Notes under the pieces: model-generated
What the model saw: only the letters and a program-made list of their open reading frames with translations
What the model was told of the DNA's origin: nothing
Databases searched by the model: none
Translations under genes and position numbers: made by a program
Shown here: piece after piece, positions 21,980 through 32,178 of the stretch
Numbering within the stretch: position 1 is the first letter of the stretch
Layout of the letters: every line of letters starts with the position of its first letter
Assembly: GCF_003171515.1 (NCBI RefSeq)
Contig: NC_089392.1
Span: 2,480,001 to 2,544,000, forward strand
Direction: 5' to 3'
DNA from: Pyrenophora tritici-repentis
Taxonomy: Eukaryota > Ascomycota > Dothideomycetes > Pleosporales > Pleosporaceae
Length of the DNA: 64,000 nt

Positions 21980-23227
21980 GCCCTATGGCGCGGTGGGGGT
22001 GCCGTGATGGAATGTTGCCCTTAGTGTGTAGCCGATCCACAAAACGCGACGCGACCTCTCAATTGGGATTTTCTAGAGTGTCACGTGAAAGCAAAACTTA
22101 ACAATAGTGATTCGGGTGGGTGACGATGCTTGTTGTTTTCCTCCAGTTTGGCCCACATTAACGGTATCGAACTCCAGATCCATCTCAATCTGTCTCATTC
22201 GCGTACTTCACCTCTCTGTATCACGTGCAAGCTACCACGTCAAGATGCCGGCGCTTCTGCGGTCTTTTCAACTTAGTAGCTGATACAACTTGCAGGCCCC
22301 AACTCGGAGAATTAAACCATGACGCAGGTACACGTTCCAGGCGAGTTGACAGCGGCTTAAGGCACATGGTACCTAGTGCATAGTACCGTCGATTCACCGA
22401 TCAGAGCACCAACGTCATCGAAAAGACGTGGCTCTTCGTAGTATCGACTTTCGATCAATGTTTGCAAGTCAAGTACGGTTTGTAATTACTTAGATGTGCT
22501 CAGATTACTTCTATTAACTATGGGTAAATACGCAACATCAGCCTGTCTTCATTTCTCTGCGACCTGCTAATGTATGCGCCCGGTTCAATTATCGTGATTC
22601 GTGTCGTCATATCCCCAACATAATGTATGCGCCCGTTGGCAGAATCATAGTCTTTATATCGCCAACCGCATACTGCGCCCATCTCGATACTCATGATCCA
22701 TATCGTCCAGTCGTAAAAGCCGTGCATGCGGTAAAAGATGCAAAATATCATCTAGATTAGACAACATCATACAGGAGATCTCGTCGAATGCCACACCCAT
22801 AAGCAGAAACGGTGGCGACCCTGGCCAGCAGTATAACACCACAAAGAGAAAACATCCTGTTTTTTGGTATCAATAAAAGGATTGAACGTCATAACAAGAT
22901 AGTGAAGAGGTAAAGTCGACAAGCCGAGGCCTGGTTCAAAAGAAAATGCTAACACTAGAAAGGAGATTCATTTTGAACCCCGCAAACGACCGTAAAACCA
23001 TATTCCTCGAAAAGTGTACTTTGTGGTACACAGCCATACCGTAAGACAGCAACCCTCACACCATTTTGGACAACGAGACTAAAATAACGACTTCCCTAAG
23101 AACATAAAACCAGATAGCTGATGAGATATGACCGAGAAATCGGAGCTATCCAAAAGAGCGCCCTTGTAAACAAACAGGCGTGTCAAAACAGTACATGGCA
23201 CGGTGCTCAACAGAGCACGTAGGCTGT
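21980..23227. other. Intergenic: PIF1 promoter and PUB1 3' flank
   Basis: 1.25 kb without a credible frame. It should hold the PIF1 promoter (left) and a probably long PUB1 3' UTR (right). Confidence 0.5.
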
Positions 23228-24961
23228 TTAGCCCTGGTATCCGCCGAAGCCGTTCTGGCTGAAGGCGGCTTGAGGAGATTGACCCCACTGCGGCTGCTGA
23301 GGAGCACCACGACCATAGCCACCAGCGCTGCCCGGTTGCTGCATCTGCTGCTGGTAGGGCATGCCGGGGTTGCCAAAGGCCTGCTGCTGCTGCGCGAAAG
23401 GTTGTCCGCCGGGGCTAGGTCCTGCCCGCGCATTAGATTGCTTGTTTCGATACTGCAGCTTCCTCCGGTGCCGCTCACCTGAGGGTGACATGGGACCACC
23501 TTGTGGCCCACCACCATACTGAGGAAAGTACGCGCTGGGCGTTTGAGGGTAAGCTGAGTTGGGACCGCCAGCGGGCGAGTAGCCCTCAAACTGGCCAGTC
23601 GGAGGACGGTCTTTGCCCCACTAGATAGAAAATGTGAGCTAAGAAATAACAAAAGAGAGACGATTCAACCTACGCTGCACTTCAGAGGACGGCCATTGAC
23701 GTTGTAGCCGTTCAGCTGGCAGATGGCCATGGCGGCATTCTCATGCGTGTCCATCTTGATGAAGGCAAACCCACGATCCGACTGGAAGCGCGTCTCAGTG
23801 ACATAACCAAAGTTCTGGAAGAGAGGGACTAGATCGGACTGTGAGGTGTAAGGGGTGAGGTTGCCGACGTAGCACGTAGTTTGCCAGGCGGGAGTCTGGG
23901 CGACAACCATGTCGTAGCTCTGGACGCCATGGGTGGGGAAGTGATGGTGTCCAAAGGGAGTGGTTGGCGTCATGCCCATTGAGGCCATGGCCTGTTGCTG
24001 CGAGATGGATGGCTGACCCTTCTGGTTGGCCCAGTTGCAGCGGATGGCGCGGGAACCAAGCCACTCTCCGTCCATGGAGCTGAGAGCACGATCAGCATCG
24101 GCGCGATCCCTAAAAGCGACGAAGCCATAGCCGCGCGATCTACCCGTCTTCATGTCCCACATGACGCGGGCTTCAGAGACGGGTCCAAAGGTGGAGAAAG
24201 CCTGGAGTAGAACCTCATCATTGACCTCGTTGGACAGATCACCAACGAAGATGTGGAAGTGGTTAGACGTGTCTTCCTTGGCTGTGTTGTTAGATTGGTA
24301 AGCCCAGTTTACGCGAATTTCCTAGCCTGAGTCAGAAATCACGCCAGTCATGTCATAGCTTCAACGGCTGCACGACTTACATTGTTGTGAATGCGACGGC
24401 CATTGAGGGTGGCCATGCCACGCTCGGCCGCGCCCGGGTCGTCATACTCGACGAAACCGTAGTTGAAGCCCTTGGAGTTGAACTGTTAGCGGTCAGCGGC
24501 ACACGAATGTTGCAGCAATTGCAAGATAAGCCCGGCCCGCGCCACAAAGCTGTCAAGAGTTATGCAGCGGATGCGGAGTGTTATCTTACAGAAGGAGAAC
24601 TTGCAGTCTTGTCTGGAATGATCTTGACGCTCTGGACATGGCCAGTCGTCTCGAAAATCTGACGAAGAACGTCCTCGGTAACTCTGGGGTCCAGTCCACC
24701 AACGTATAGCGCGCGCTTGTTCGGCTCGGGGGCAGCGCGACGAGGGACGTAGCCGGGCTGGCCGCTGGTCGGGGACATGGGGTTGCCTGACATGGGCGAG
24801 CTGATGGCCGTGGGGATGGGGTTGTTGTTCTGCGGAATGATGACAGGCGCGAGCGGCGGCGGCGGCATGTGCTGCTGAGGCTGGCCCTGATTTTCGTAGC
24901 CGGGCGCGCCAGCCTGAGGAGGAGGGGGGAGCTGTGCCCCGGGGTTCTGTTGGTCGGCCAT
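23228..24961 (-). CDS. pub1: Pub1/TIA-1-type poly(A)+ RNA-binding protein, three RRMs
   Basis: Cytoplasmic/nuclear mRNA-binding protein of the TIA-1 family, linked to mRNA stability and stress granules. Four exons, 24961-24590, 24482-24381, 24321-23674 and 23620-23228, all in phase 0, give 504 residues. A Pro/Gln-rich N-terminus precedes RRM1 (from about 83: RALYVGGLDPRVTEDVLRQI), RRM2 (from about 181: FHIFVGDLS, RGYGFVAF) and RRM3 (from about 308: CYVGNLTPYTSQSDLVPLF, RGFAFIKM). The tail is Gly/Gln-rich and prion-like (QQQQAFGNPGMPYQQQMQQP), typical of Pub1 proteins. At the first junction the only in-phase donor (GTAAGA) adds a short ASSPS stretch before FNSKGFNYGFVEYDD, so a few residues there are uncertain. 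An alternative start seven codons upstream (24982) is possible. Divergent from the Mediator-like gene. Confidence 0.92.
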
Positions 24962-25987
24962 GGCTGTCGCGAGGATGCGCACAAGGCAGATGTCGCGTGC
25001 AGGCGCGGGTGAGTAAGTGGCAGTTGCGAAAGGTCGGCCTCTGATGCGACCGGGACGGCGATGCAGTAATACGACGCCGACTGACCACGCGGAAGGTGGC
25101 TAAGTGCGGGCGGGGTGAGAGCTGCTGGGTGGAGGCGGCAAGGAAAGTCGAAATGGAAAGCACGAGTAAGGCTACCTCTACAGACCCGAAAGCACTAGGA
25201 AAGGGAAGAGAAACAAAGAGGAAGAGAGATAGGAGACGCGAAAGCCACACGCCGAGCTATGATAGCAAAGCTAGGATATCCACTGTGGGGTGAAGAAGGA
25301 GAGGAGTCGGGTGGTGAGCGAGGGTCGCGAGAATTAGGCTCGCAGCGCAGGCCACAAGCGCCGAATGCAACGGGAGAGCTACTGTAGCCTGTCGACTGCC
25401 GTGCCTCTGTTAATCTTACGGGGGTTGGTGTCTCGAACGAATTATTCGTGCGGGTACACGTATCGTTAGACCTCGACGAGTTTGTTTCCGCGTATTGAAT
25501 TATAAAAAAGTGCTAGTGCCTGCCTCGTTGCGTGTTTTAGTACCGGGCCCGTGGTCCCACCGCCGAAGCGCAGTACTAGCAATTTAGGCGGCGGACCCCT
25601 CGTCCAGACCTGCAGCAGTCCCGCAGCTGTCAACGCGTGCCCAGCACCCGTCCGCCGGCATACCGACAGCAGCTCGCAGCTTCCCGAAACACTCGCCTAG
25701 GGCCCGCCGAGAGGAGTGACGTCTGCTGCTGGGTCTGAAACTGAAACTTTGGGGCACAAGCAGCCTGGGAGCGCCGACGTCTTGAACCTTGGTTGGCGTT
25801 GCGCCTAGCGGTAAACTTATCGTGGGCGCGCCTTCCTTGATCCTTCACGACTGTCCAATACAACAGGCATCACCACCACCAATAGGCAGGAGTAGCCAAC
25901 ACCCACCAACTGCAGGAAGGAGCAACCGTCAACCAACAACAACAACAACAACAACGAGAAGGAGCAGCCCAGCGCTCTTCCCAAATC
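24962..25987. other. Divergent promoter region PUB1 / Mediator-like gene
   Basis: 1.0 kb. The right end has a CAA-repeat leader (seven CAA units at about 25936-25955) just upstream of the start at 25988. Open minus-strand frames near 25.0-25.9 kb have biased composition and no domain. Confidence 0.45.
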
Positions 25988-27152
25988 ATGGCCACCACCG
26001 CGCCAACAAAGCAGGACCAGTCGAGCACTCCTGCCAACCCGCAGATCGGCACGCTCGAGGACATGCTCAATCTCATTGTATGCTCACCAATACCCATCTT
26101 AATTCCAACTCTTGCTAACCTCTCAGTTCAAACACTCTGGCCTCTTCATCAAAGAGCTCCAGGCTGATGGTGGTACCGGCCGCATGAAGCAGCAACTACA
26201 GCACATCGTACCGAACGCCACCGAACGCTTTCACGATGCACTAGACGAGCTCGAGAACGAGGTACGCCTCGCACAGGCAGTAATACGCAGGGACATGGCA
26301 TTGCTGAAGCAAGACCGTAAGAAGAAGGAGGCGGCCGCGAAACAACAAGAGGTGGAGAAGGCGCGACTGGCCGCTGAGACGAGAGCTGCCCCTGCTGTTC
26401 AGGAAGTAGCACTCGTCAAGGTAGAAAAGACAGTCACGCCCGCACCGCCTGAACCTGTCGTCATGCAAGAAGCGCCTGAGCCAGCAAAAGCAAAGGAGCC
26501 CGAGCCCGAACCCGAAGCTGCAGTCAAGCGAGAGGTCGAAGATACAAAGGCACCACCGCCGCCCATCGAGACAAGCATCGAGCCGCCAAAAGATCCGCTT
26601 TTCGATGCCACACCCACAACTGGCAATCATCAGGAATCCGAGTTTGACTTTGATGCCATGTTTGGTGATCACATGGATGAAACCAGCGACAACAACGCGC
26701 ACGATATGATGGATACCACCGACGACATCCATTTCAACCTCGACGACGGCAATGATGAACCTTCACTACTGCGCGGTCTCGAGGACTTTGCAAAGGACAG
26801 CGTCGATGACAATGCGAATCAAACCTCGAACATGGATATTGATTTTACCATGCCTGATCTCCCAGGCCTCAATCTGAGCACCGACAGCAAGACGAACATG
26901 AACACAGATATGCACAGGAACGTGACTGCCAAACCCCCACCAGAGCCAGAGCCAGAGCCAGCGCCGAAACCCGAAGAACCAAAACCCGCAGCTCAGCCGC
27001 CACCTGAAGAGAAGAAGGAAGAAACAAGTACCAATGACGACATGATGGGTACCATGGCTACTGATGACCTCGAAGACCTTTTCAACATGGACGAATACGA
27101 AAATCCTGAGCAGTCATCCTTTGACGATGCATTCTTCAACTTTGACCAATAA
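25988..27152 (+). CDS. Probable Mediator subunit Med2-like, acidic C-terminus
   Basis: Two exons, 25988-26077 and 26127-27152 (intron GTATGC...CTCTCAG), phase 0, 371 residues. The N-terminal ~95 residues are compact and helical: GTLEDMLNLIFKHSGLFIKE, then RMKQQLQHIVPNATERFHDA and LDELENEVRLAQAVIRRDMA. I associate this block with the fungal Mediator tail subunit Med2. A charged coiled coil (KQDRKKKEAAAKQQEVEKAR) follows, then a long low-complexity Pro/Glu region and an acidic, aromatic-rich end (DLEDLFNMDEYENPEQSS, DDAFFNFDQ) resembling an activation-type tail. If correct it acts in nuclear RNA polymerase II initiation. The Med2 call is from memory of the family and not certain; nuclear acidic coactivator is the safer statement. 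Confidence 0.6.
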
Positions 27153-28052
27153 ACATTCCTTATCCAGTAGACCTTTGATCACGGCGTTTGATTGGGCTAG
27201 CACCAGGCGTATGGTTCCATTTTGATACCCCCGGCACATACAAGTAGCCGTCCGGTTACATTTCTAATACATCATAGTGCAAATCAATCACTTTTACTAT
27301 TACTTTCGGTCCATCGGGGTCTCTTTATTCTTGTGAAGTTGTGAGAACACAAAAGTGAATGTTTACATTCTTCTCGTGAAAGTGATTGCGCTCACGGAAG
27401 GCTATACGATCTATTCAAACACGTGAAAATGAGTAGTAGACTATAATGCGATCACAAACCCAAATACTCGTATTGCCCACTATATACTACTCCTCTACAC
27501 CCACATCGCGAATCAGAGATATTCGCATGACTCCAGCGCCCGGACAAGATCGCATAGAGACAACGCAGGCTACTATGCGCTTCGCTTGATTACATATGTA
27601 ATTACTCGTGGAAAGAACTAGGACAGAGTGTTGATGTGCTGATGTCATCCTTCGTACCTTGCGATATAAGCGTTACATGACTGCTGTGGTACACCTTCAG
27701 GGGCCATGCCTAATATAATTGTTGTCTCTTCACTCGCAAAGATACTGCCGGTACTCCCTACAGTAATGATAGCTGGGTGCAGGTATGTCTTGCTCTTTTG
27801 GAGTTCCCAAAGTGTGTGATACACGGCACATGTACTTCACTATCACCAAACTAGTCGTACAAAGGCAAGATGGTGAGTTTATATCAGAGTATAAGAAAAA
27901 GGTTCCAGTTCATTCAAAAGAGTGGTGTATACATGTAAAAGTTTCACAATTCCACAGTTTAAAAGTCGATCACGTGTATGTCAAACTTCATATTTTTGTT
28001 CTGATACATATGTCCACCCCCATCAATCCAGTTACTCCCAAACCGCATTTCC
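27153..28052. other. Intergenic, convergent 3' flanks
   Basis: 900 bp between two converging genes. AT-richer than the surroundings; no gene or repeat recognised. Confidence 0.5.
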
Positions 28053-28859
28053 TTACTGCGATGAGCCACCGGAGATGGTAAGTACCTGCCCGTTTACCCA
28101 GCCACCGTCCTCGGAAGCCAAAAACGCCACCACTCGCGCCACATCTTCCGGAACCGCACAACGTCCAAGAGGGCAGTGGTTCGCCATCAACGTCTCAATC
28201 TTCTCAGCAGGCCAGTCAGGGCTACCGCCTGGGATATAATGCCAAGCGTTCTGTGTGAACATGTCTGATTTGATGCCTCCTGGGGCGACACCGTTGACAG
28301 TGATACCGCGTTTTCCAAAATCAGTTGCAAACGCCTTGATAAAACCGATAACCGCCATCTTAGAAGCGTTGTAGAGAGCGTGGTCCTTAACACCCAGTAG
28401 ACCAGCAGCAATGGAGCTCATGAGAATGATACGGCCGTTATCCTCAATGTGCTTGTATGCTGTCTGACCGACGAAGAACTGTGCCCTGGTGTTCAAGTTG
28501 AATACGTGATCGTACTTCTCCTCGCTAATCTCCTCTGTGACGTCCCAACTCTCAGTGCCCGAGTTGCTCATAACGATGTTGATTTTGCCAAACGCCTTCT
28601 TGGCCTCCTCGAATAGTCTGTGGATCTCGCTCACTTTGGAGACGTCTGCTTGGATGGCGATGGCATTCGCGCCGTTGTTGAAGCCCTTGATTATCTCGCA
28701 TACTTCGTTGGCTGGGCCTTCGGAGGAGACATAGTTTACGACGACGGAGGCTCCGCGCTTGCCCAGCTCGATGGCGCAGCCTCGTCCGATACCGCGGCCA
28801 GCACCGGTGATGAGGGCGACTTGGCCTTCGAGGGAGGCGGTAGGGACGTGGACAACCAT
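28053..28859 (-). CDS. Short-chain dehydrogenase, THN/versicolorin reductase-like
   Basis: Intronless 268-residue classical SDR, NADPH-dependent ketone reductase. It has the cofactor motif TGAGRGIG (about residues 18-25), NSG in place of NAG after the fourth strand, the catalytic Ser in ILMSSIAAG and the YNASK catalytic Tyr/Lys pair. The end VNGQVLTISGGSSQ is typical. The stretch FNLNTRAQFFVGQTAYKH and the WHYIPGG segment are characteristic of the tetra/trihydroxynaphthalene reductases of DHN-melanin synthesis and related polyketide reductases. Sequence divergence and the absence of polyketide genes nearby make a true melanin role unproven; a related paralogue is more likely. Upstream, on the minus strand, lies a TATATA-rich stretch at about 29011-29027. 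Confidence 0.85.
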   Translation of the reverse strand: MVVHVPTASLEGQVALITGAGRGIGRGCAIELGKRGASVVVNYVSSEGPANEVCEIIKGFNNGANAIAIQADVSKVSEIHRLFEEAKKAFGKINIVMSNSGTESWDVTEEISEEKYDHVFNLNTRAQFFVGQTAYKHIEDNGRIILMSSIAAGLLGVKDHALYNASKMAVIGFIKAFATDFGKRGITVNGVAPGGIKSDMFTQNAWHYIPGGSPDWPAEKIETLMANHCPLGRCAVPEDVARVVAFLASEDGGWVNGQVLTISGGSSQ

Positions 28860-29728
28860 TTTGATAGAGTCACGTGGGTTGGTGATGTGATGTTGGGTTC
28901 GTTCAATCGTTTGACCTGGAGGTTTGGGAGTTGGTCACAGGATAGAACTTTGATGGTATAGTAGGAATTGGAATGGATATCTTGAATTAATTCTAGCTTT
29001 CATTGCCCATCTCTATATATGTATCTATGTCTTGCTTTACGGTTTCAAACACTGGGACTTCACCGTAAGCGGACGCGGGCGGGGATCCGAAAATGCGAAC
29101 ACCGAGAATAGGGTCCCTGAGGGGACCTGCGGCTCTACGCTCTCGCGTCCGGAAGCGTTGCCTGGACTTAGCTGTACACAGCTAGCTCTCCCGGTCTGCA
29201 GGAGCTTCCAGTTCAGAGGTTGTGTATCAAGTGCCGGCTCTGTTGCGGACTCGGAAGGGGGAGGGGCCATGGCTGTCCTCCCCGAATGCAAGTGGTGAGC
29301 GTTTGAATCATGGAGATGCGAAGTGAAGTCCGGCATCACTAAAAACGCCCATTATCAATTCCTCAGTCCTGTCTATGTCATAAGTCGCGTTGCCCTGAAG
29401 CTAGGTGGTCGGAGGTTTGCCGGCCATATGAGCCCTGATCGTCGTGGAACGCAGGGAGCATCAGCGGATCTATCCATGGCGCAGGTACCGGTGACAAGTC
29501 ATATAGCTTCAATTATATTACAGCACATCGATACAATCTAACATTGATAGTGAAGATGGCCACGCTATATCGCAGACACGAGCGTGGTGTTGACGTGATT
29601 GACCGGGGGCGGTGACCAACTCGGGACTTTATCGATAGCGCCTGTCGATTCTGCCCCTCTACCTCTGTTGACCTCCAATCCACAACAAAGGACTTCAGAC
29701 CTTGTAACTCTACTTCTATATACAAAGC
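28860..29728. other. Divergent promoter region, SDR / SurE-like gene
   Basis: 869 bp. Short G/C-rich frames at 29.0-29.3 kb lack any domain. No other feature recognised. Confidence 0.45.
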
Positions 29729-30896
29729 ATGCATATCCTTGTAAGTAACGTTATGTAAGATGACCCAATGGCAGCGACTAATGCCGGTATAGGTGACCAA
29801 CGACGATGGCCCGCCATCAGACCAGTCCTCGCCCTACGTACACTCGCTGGTGTCAACACTGCAAAAGTATGGACATACCGTATCGGTAATTCTTCCGCAT
29901 ACGCAAAGATCGTGGATAGGCAAGGCACATCTTGTTGGCAAGTCGGTATGTGCATTTTCCAACCGTCCTTGAGACTTCTCCCACCGCTTCTGTACCTCAC
30001 CATACTCACATTCGTAGATACAACCAACATACTACCGCCCTGCTCCTCTCCAAACCACCCCGGAAGGCCGCCTCACTAATCACGGTACAACGCACAACTC
30101 GCCGCTCCCGCCCTCGTCCAACGAAGAAGAATGGGTGCTCGTCGACTCAACACCCGCCTCATGCGTACAAATCGGTCTATACCACTACTTCACCGAGCGC
30201 GGTCCCATTGACCTCGTCCTCTCTGGGCCAAACTACGGCCGTAACTCGACAGCCGTCTTCTCTCTCTCATCGGGCACAATCGGCGGCGCAATGGAAGCAG
30301 CCGTCTGCGGCATGAAATCCATCGCCCTATCATACGCCTTCTTCGACCGCAACCACGACGCCAACATCATCAGCGGTGCTTCTGAACTCAGCGCAAAGAT
30401 AATCCAACACCTTTGGGATAACTGGGACGCCTCCACGCATCTCTACTCCGTCAACGTACCTCTGGTCGAGAACGTAGGAACCCGCAAGATTCTATGGACA
30501 AACATGCTTCAGAACTCATGGAAGTCTGGTTCTTGCTTCCAGGTTGTCGAGGTGCCGTCGGAAGCCGATGATACTCCCGCGGACATTGAGGGCCAGATAC
30601 GCAGACAGGAGGAGAAGTTGGGCAAGAAGGAACTTAGGTCCAATTCAGGCATACAGGGCGGCACGGATTCTGGGACGGAGACGCCATCGGGACTGGCGCA
30701 TGCGAGGTATACCCATAAACACTTTAGGTGGGCACCATCTTTCAAAGATGTGTATGAGAGTGTGGAGGCGAGTGAGCCGGGGAATGATGGGTGGGCGGTT
30801 GCGCAGGGGTTTACGAGTGTAACCCCGTTGAGGGCGAATTTCATGCATGTGAATGGGTTTGAGGGCGAGATTAAACTCGGGGAGTTGTCATCGTAG
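29729..30896 (+). CDS. SurE-like survival protein phosphatase/nucleotidase
   Basis: Metal-dependent phosphatase of the SurE family, which removes phosphate from nucleoside monophosphates. Three exons, 29729-29740 (only MHIL), 29793-29945 and 30018-30896, all phase 0, give 347 residues. The SurE metal site is clear: VTNDDG at the start of exon 2 (paired Asp), a PHTQRSWIGKA loop carrying the conserved Ser, and SGPNYGRNS with the conserved Asn. GTIGGAMEAAVCGMKSIALS is the typical following helix. In yeast Pby1 a SurE domain is fused to a tubulin-tyrosine-ligase domain; here the protein ends after an ~140-residue extension with charged low-complexity sequence, and no ligase domain is seen. No signal peptide. 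Confidence 0.86.
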
Positions 30897-32178
30897 GATG
30901 AAGGAGGTTTGTATTAGCCAGAAAATGAAGAATGAATAATAGCTTCTGCTAAAGTTTACTGTCGCGCAGCAAACACGTGACTTGATAAGCAGAGAATTAG
31001 ATCGTACGGCAACAACTACTTGTGCATAAATCCATGTTATAAAAGCTCTAAAAGTTTAAGCAGCTATCCTACGCTGAAACCCGTTACACCACTGTTGAGG
31101 ATACATCAGACTCCTCAACACGTACTACTCATCCACATATTTACTTCTTGCTTCCACTCCTTATTCCTACTCCCTCTTCCTACTTCTGTGCTAACTAGCT
31201 ACACTGAATATGCGCAAACTTTAACATGAGGTCTACTGCTATTCTAAGACCGTTGTAATACAGTTAGAGCCTTGGAATAGGCCTTTAACAATCCATATAG
31301 CATGAACGGTCGTTGCAGTCTTGATGATCTAGCTGAGCTCTTAACCAGTCTTCAGATGTGTTTTGTGCACATGGAAAAGTTAGATACGGATCCGCATGCT
31401 CTTGCATCTCGGGATAGGGCAAATTTGCATGACGAGGACGCTTCAGATTATGCAAGGCCGTGTTCTTGGGAAGTAGACGATTGTATTCCGCCTGGAGACG
31501 ACGATTACGGAGGTGGTACTTGGCAGAGAGATGGTATTGAAGACGGCCACACGAGTAGAGAACGGTAAGGCGAGGCAGGCATACTGTATCGTGAATGTGT
31601 GTATAATACACTGTGTGATGATGATGTTGTGAAGGAGAAGAGGTTGGTAGGGGTGTAAGTGGGGAGTGTGGGTAAGGAGTGTTGGGGGTTTAAGGTAAGA
31701 AGACAGGCAGAGGAAGGAGGAAGGAAGAAGGAAGAGGAAAAAAGCGGGAGATAGATGACGATAAGGAGGGCGCCAGACAACTACACACCAAGCATTGGGG
31801 AAGTATACAACAACGGAGAGACCAAGCAACTACAACACCCGTGTCACATCAAACATACTGATCAGATATACTGGCGCATTACAAAGCATGTATTTTGCAC
31901 GCTATCGCCCAGATTAGGGGGATGAGCAGCCTCGCTATAGAAAAACTATCTAATTATACAATTGCAAAAACCGCTACTATTCGTGACCTTGTCGTTTCCT
32001 TTAAATCGTGTTTGTACTGCTGATGATGCATGTGCACCAGTCTTTCATGTTTCCATCGCTGTGAACGCCTTCGCAGGAGGGAAAAGCAAAAAGCTGAAGT
32101 GAAGTCTAGAAAGGAATGTGAAAAATCCGAAAAGTCGCTGGGTATGGAATCGCACAATCATAAACACCATAATCATCT
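30897..32178. other. Intergenic with overlapping small ORFs
   Basis: 1.28 kb between converging genes. It has a purine-rich plus strand (CT-rich minus strand) at 31.62-31.75 kb and a pair of overlapping antisense short frames at 31.28-31.61 kb (the minus-strand one is listed separately). Confidence 0.4.
31285..31611 (-). CDS. Hypothetical small protein
   Basis: 108-codon frame preceded on its own strand by a CT-rich tract (about 31621-31750) of the kind found before fungal transcription starts. The product has a basic leucine-containing stretch (KYHLRNRRLQAEYNRLLPKN) and a Cys/His/Asp-rich end (DHQDCNDRSCYMDC). No family recognised. An 88-codon acidic frame occupies the opposite strand at 31302-31568, and either, both or neither may be real. 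Confidence 0.25.
   Translation of the reverse strand: MYYTHIHDTVCLPRLTVLYSCGRLQYHLSAKYHLRNRRLQAEYNRLLPKNTALHNLKRPRHANLPYPEMQEHADPYLTFPCAQNTSEDWLRAQLDHQDCNDRSCYMDC

Noticed and set aside
28053..28859. A DHN-melanin cluster around the SDR
   Set aside because: No polyketide synthase, scytalone dehydratase or Cmr1-like regulator lies nearby; neighbours are housekeeping genes.
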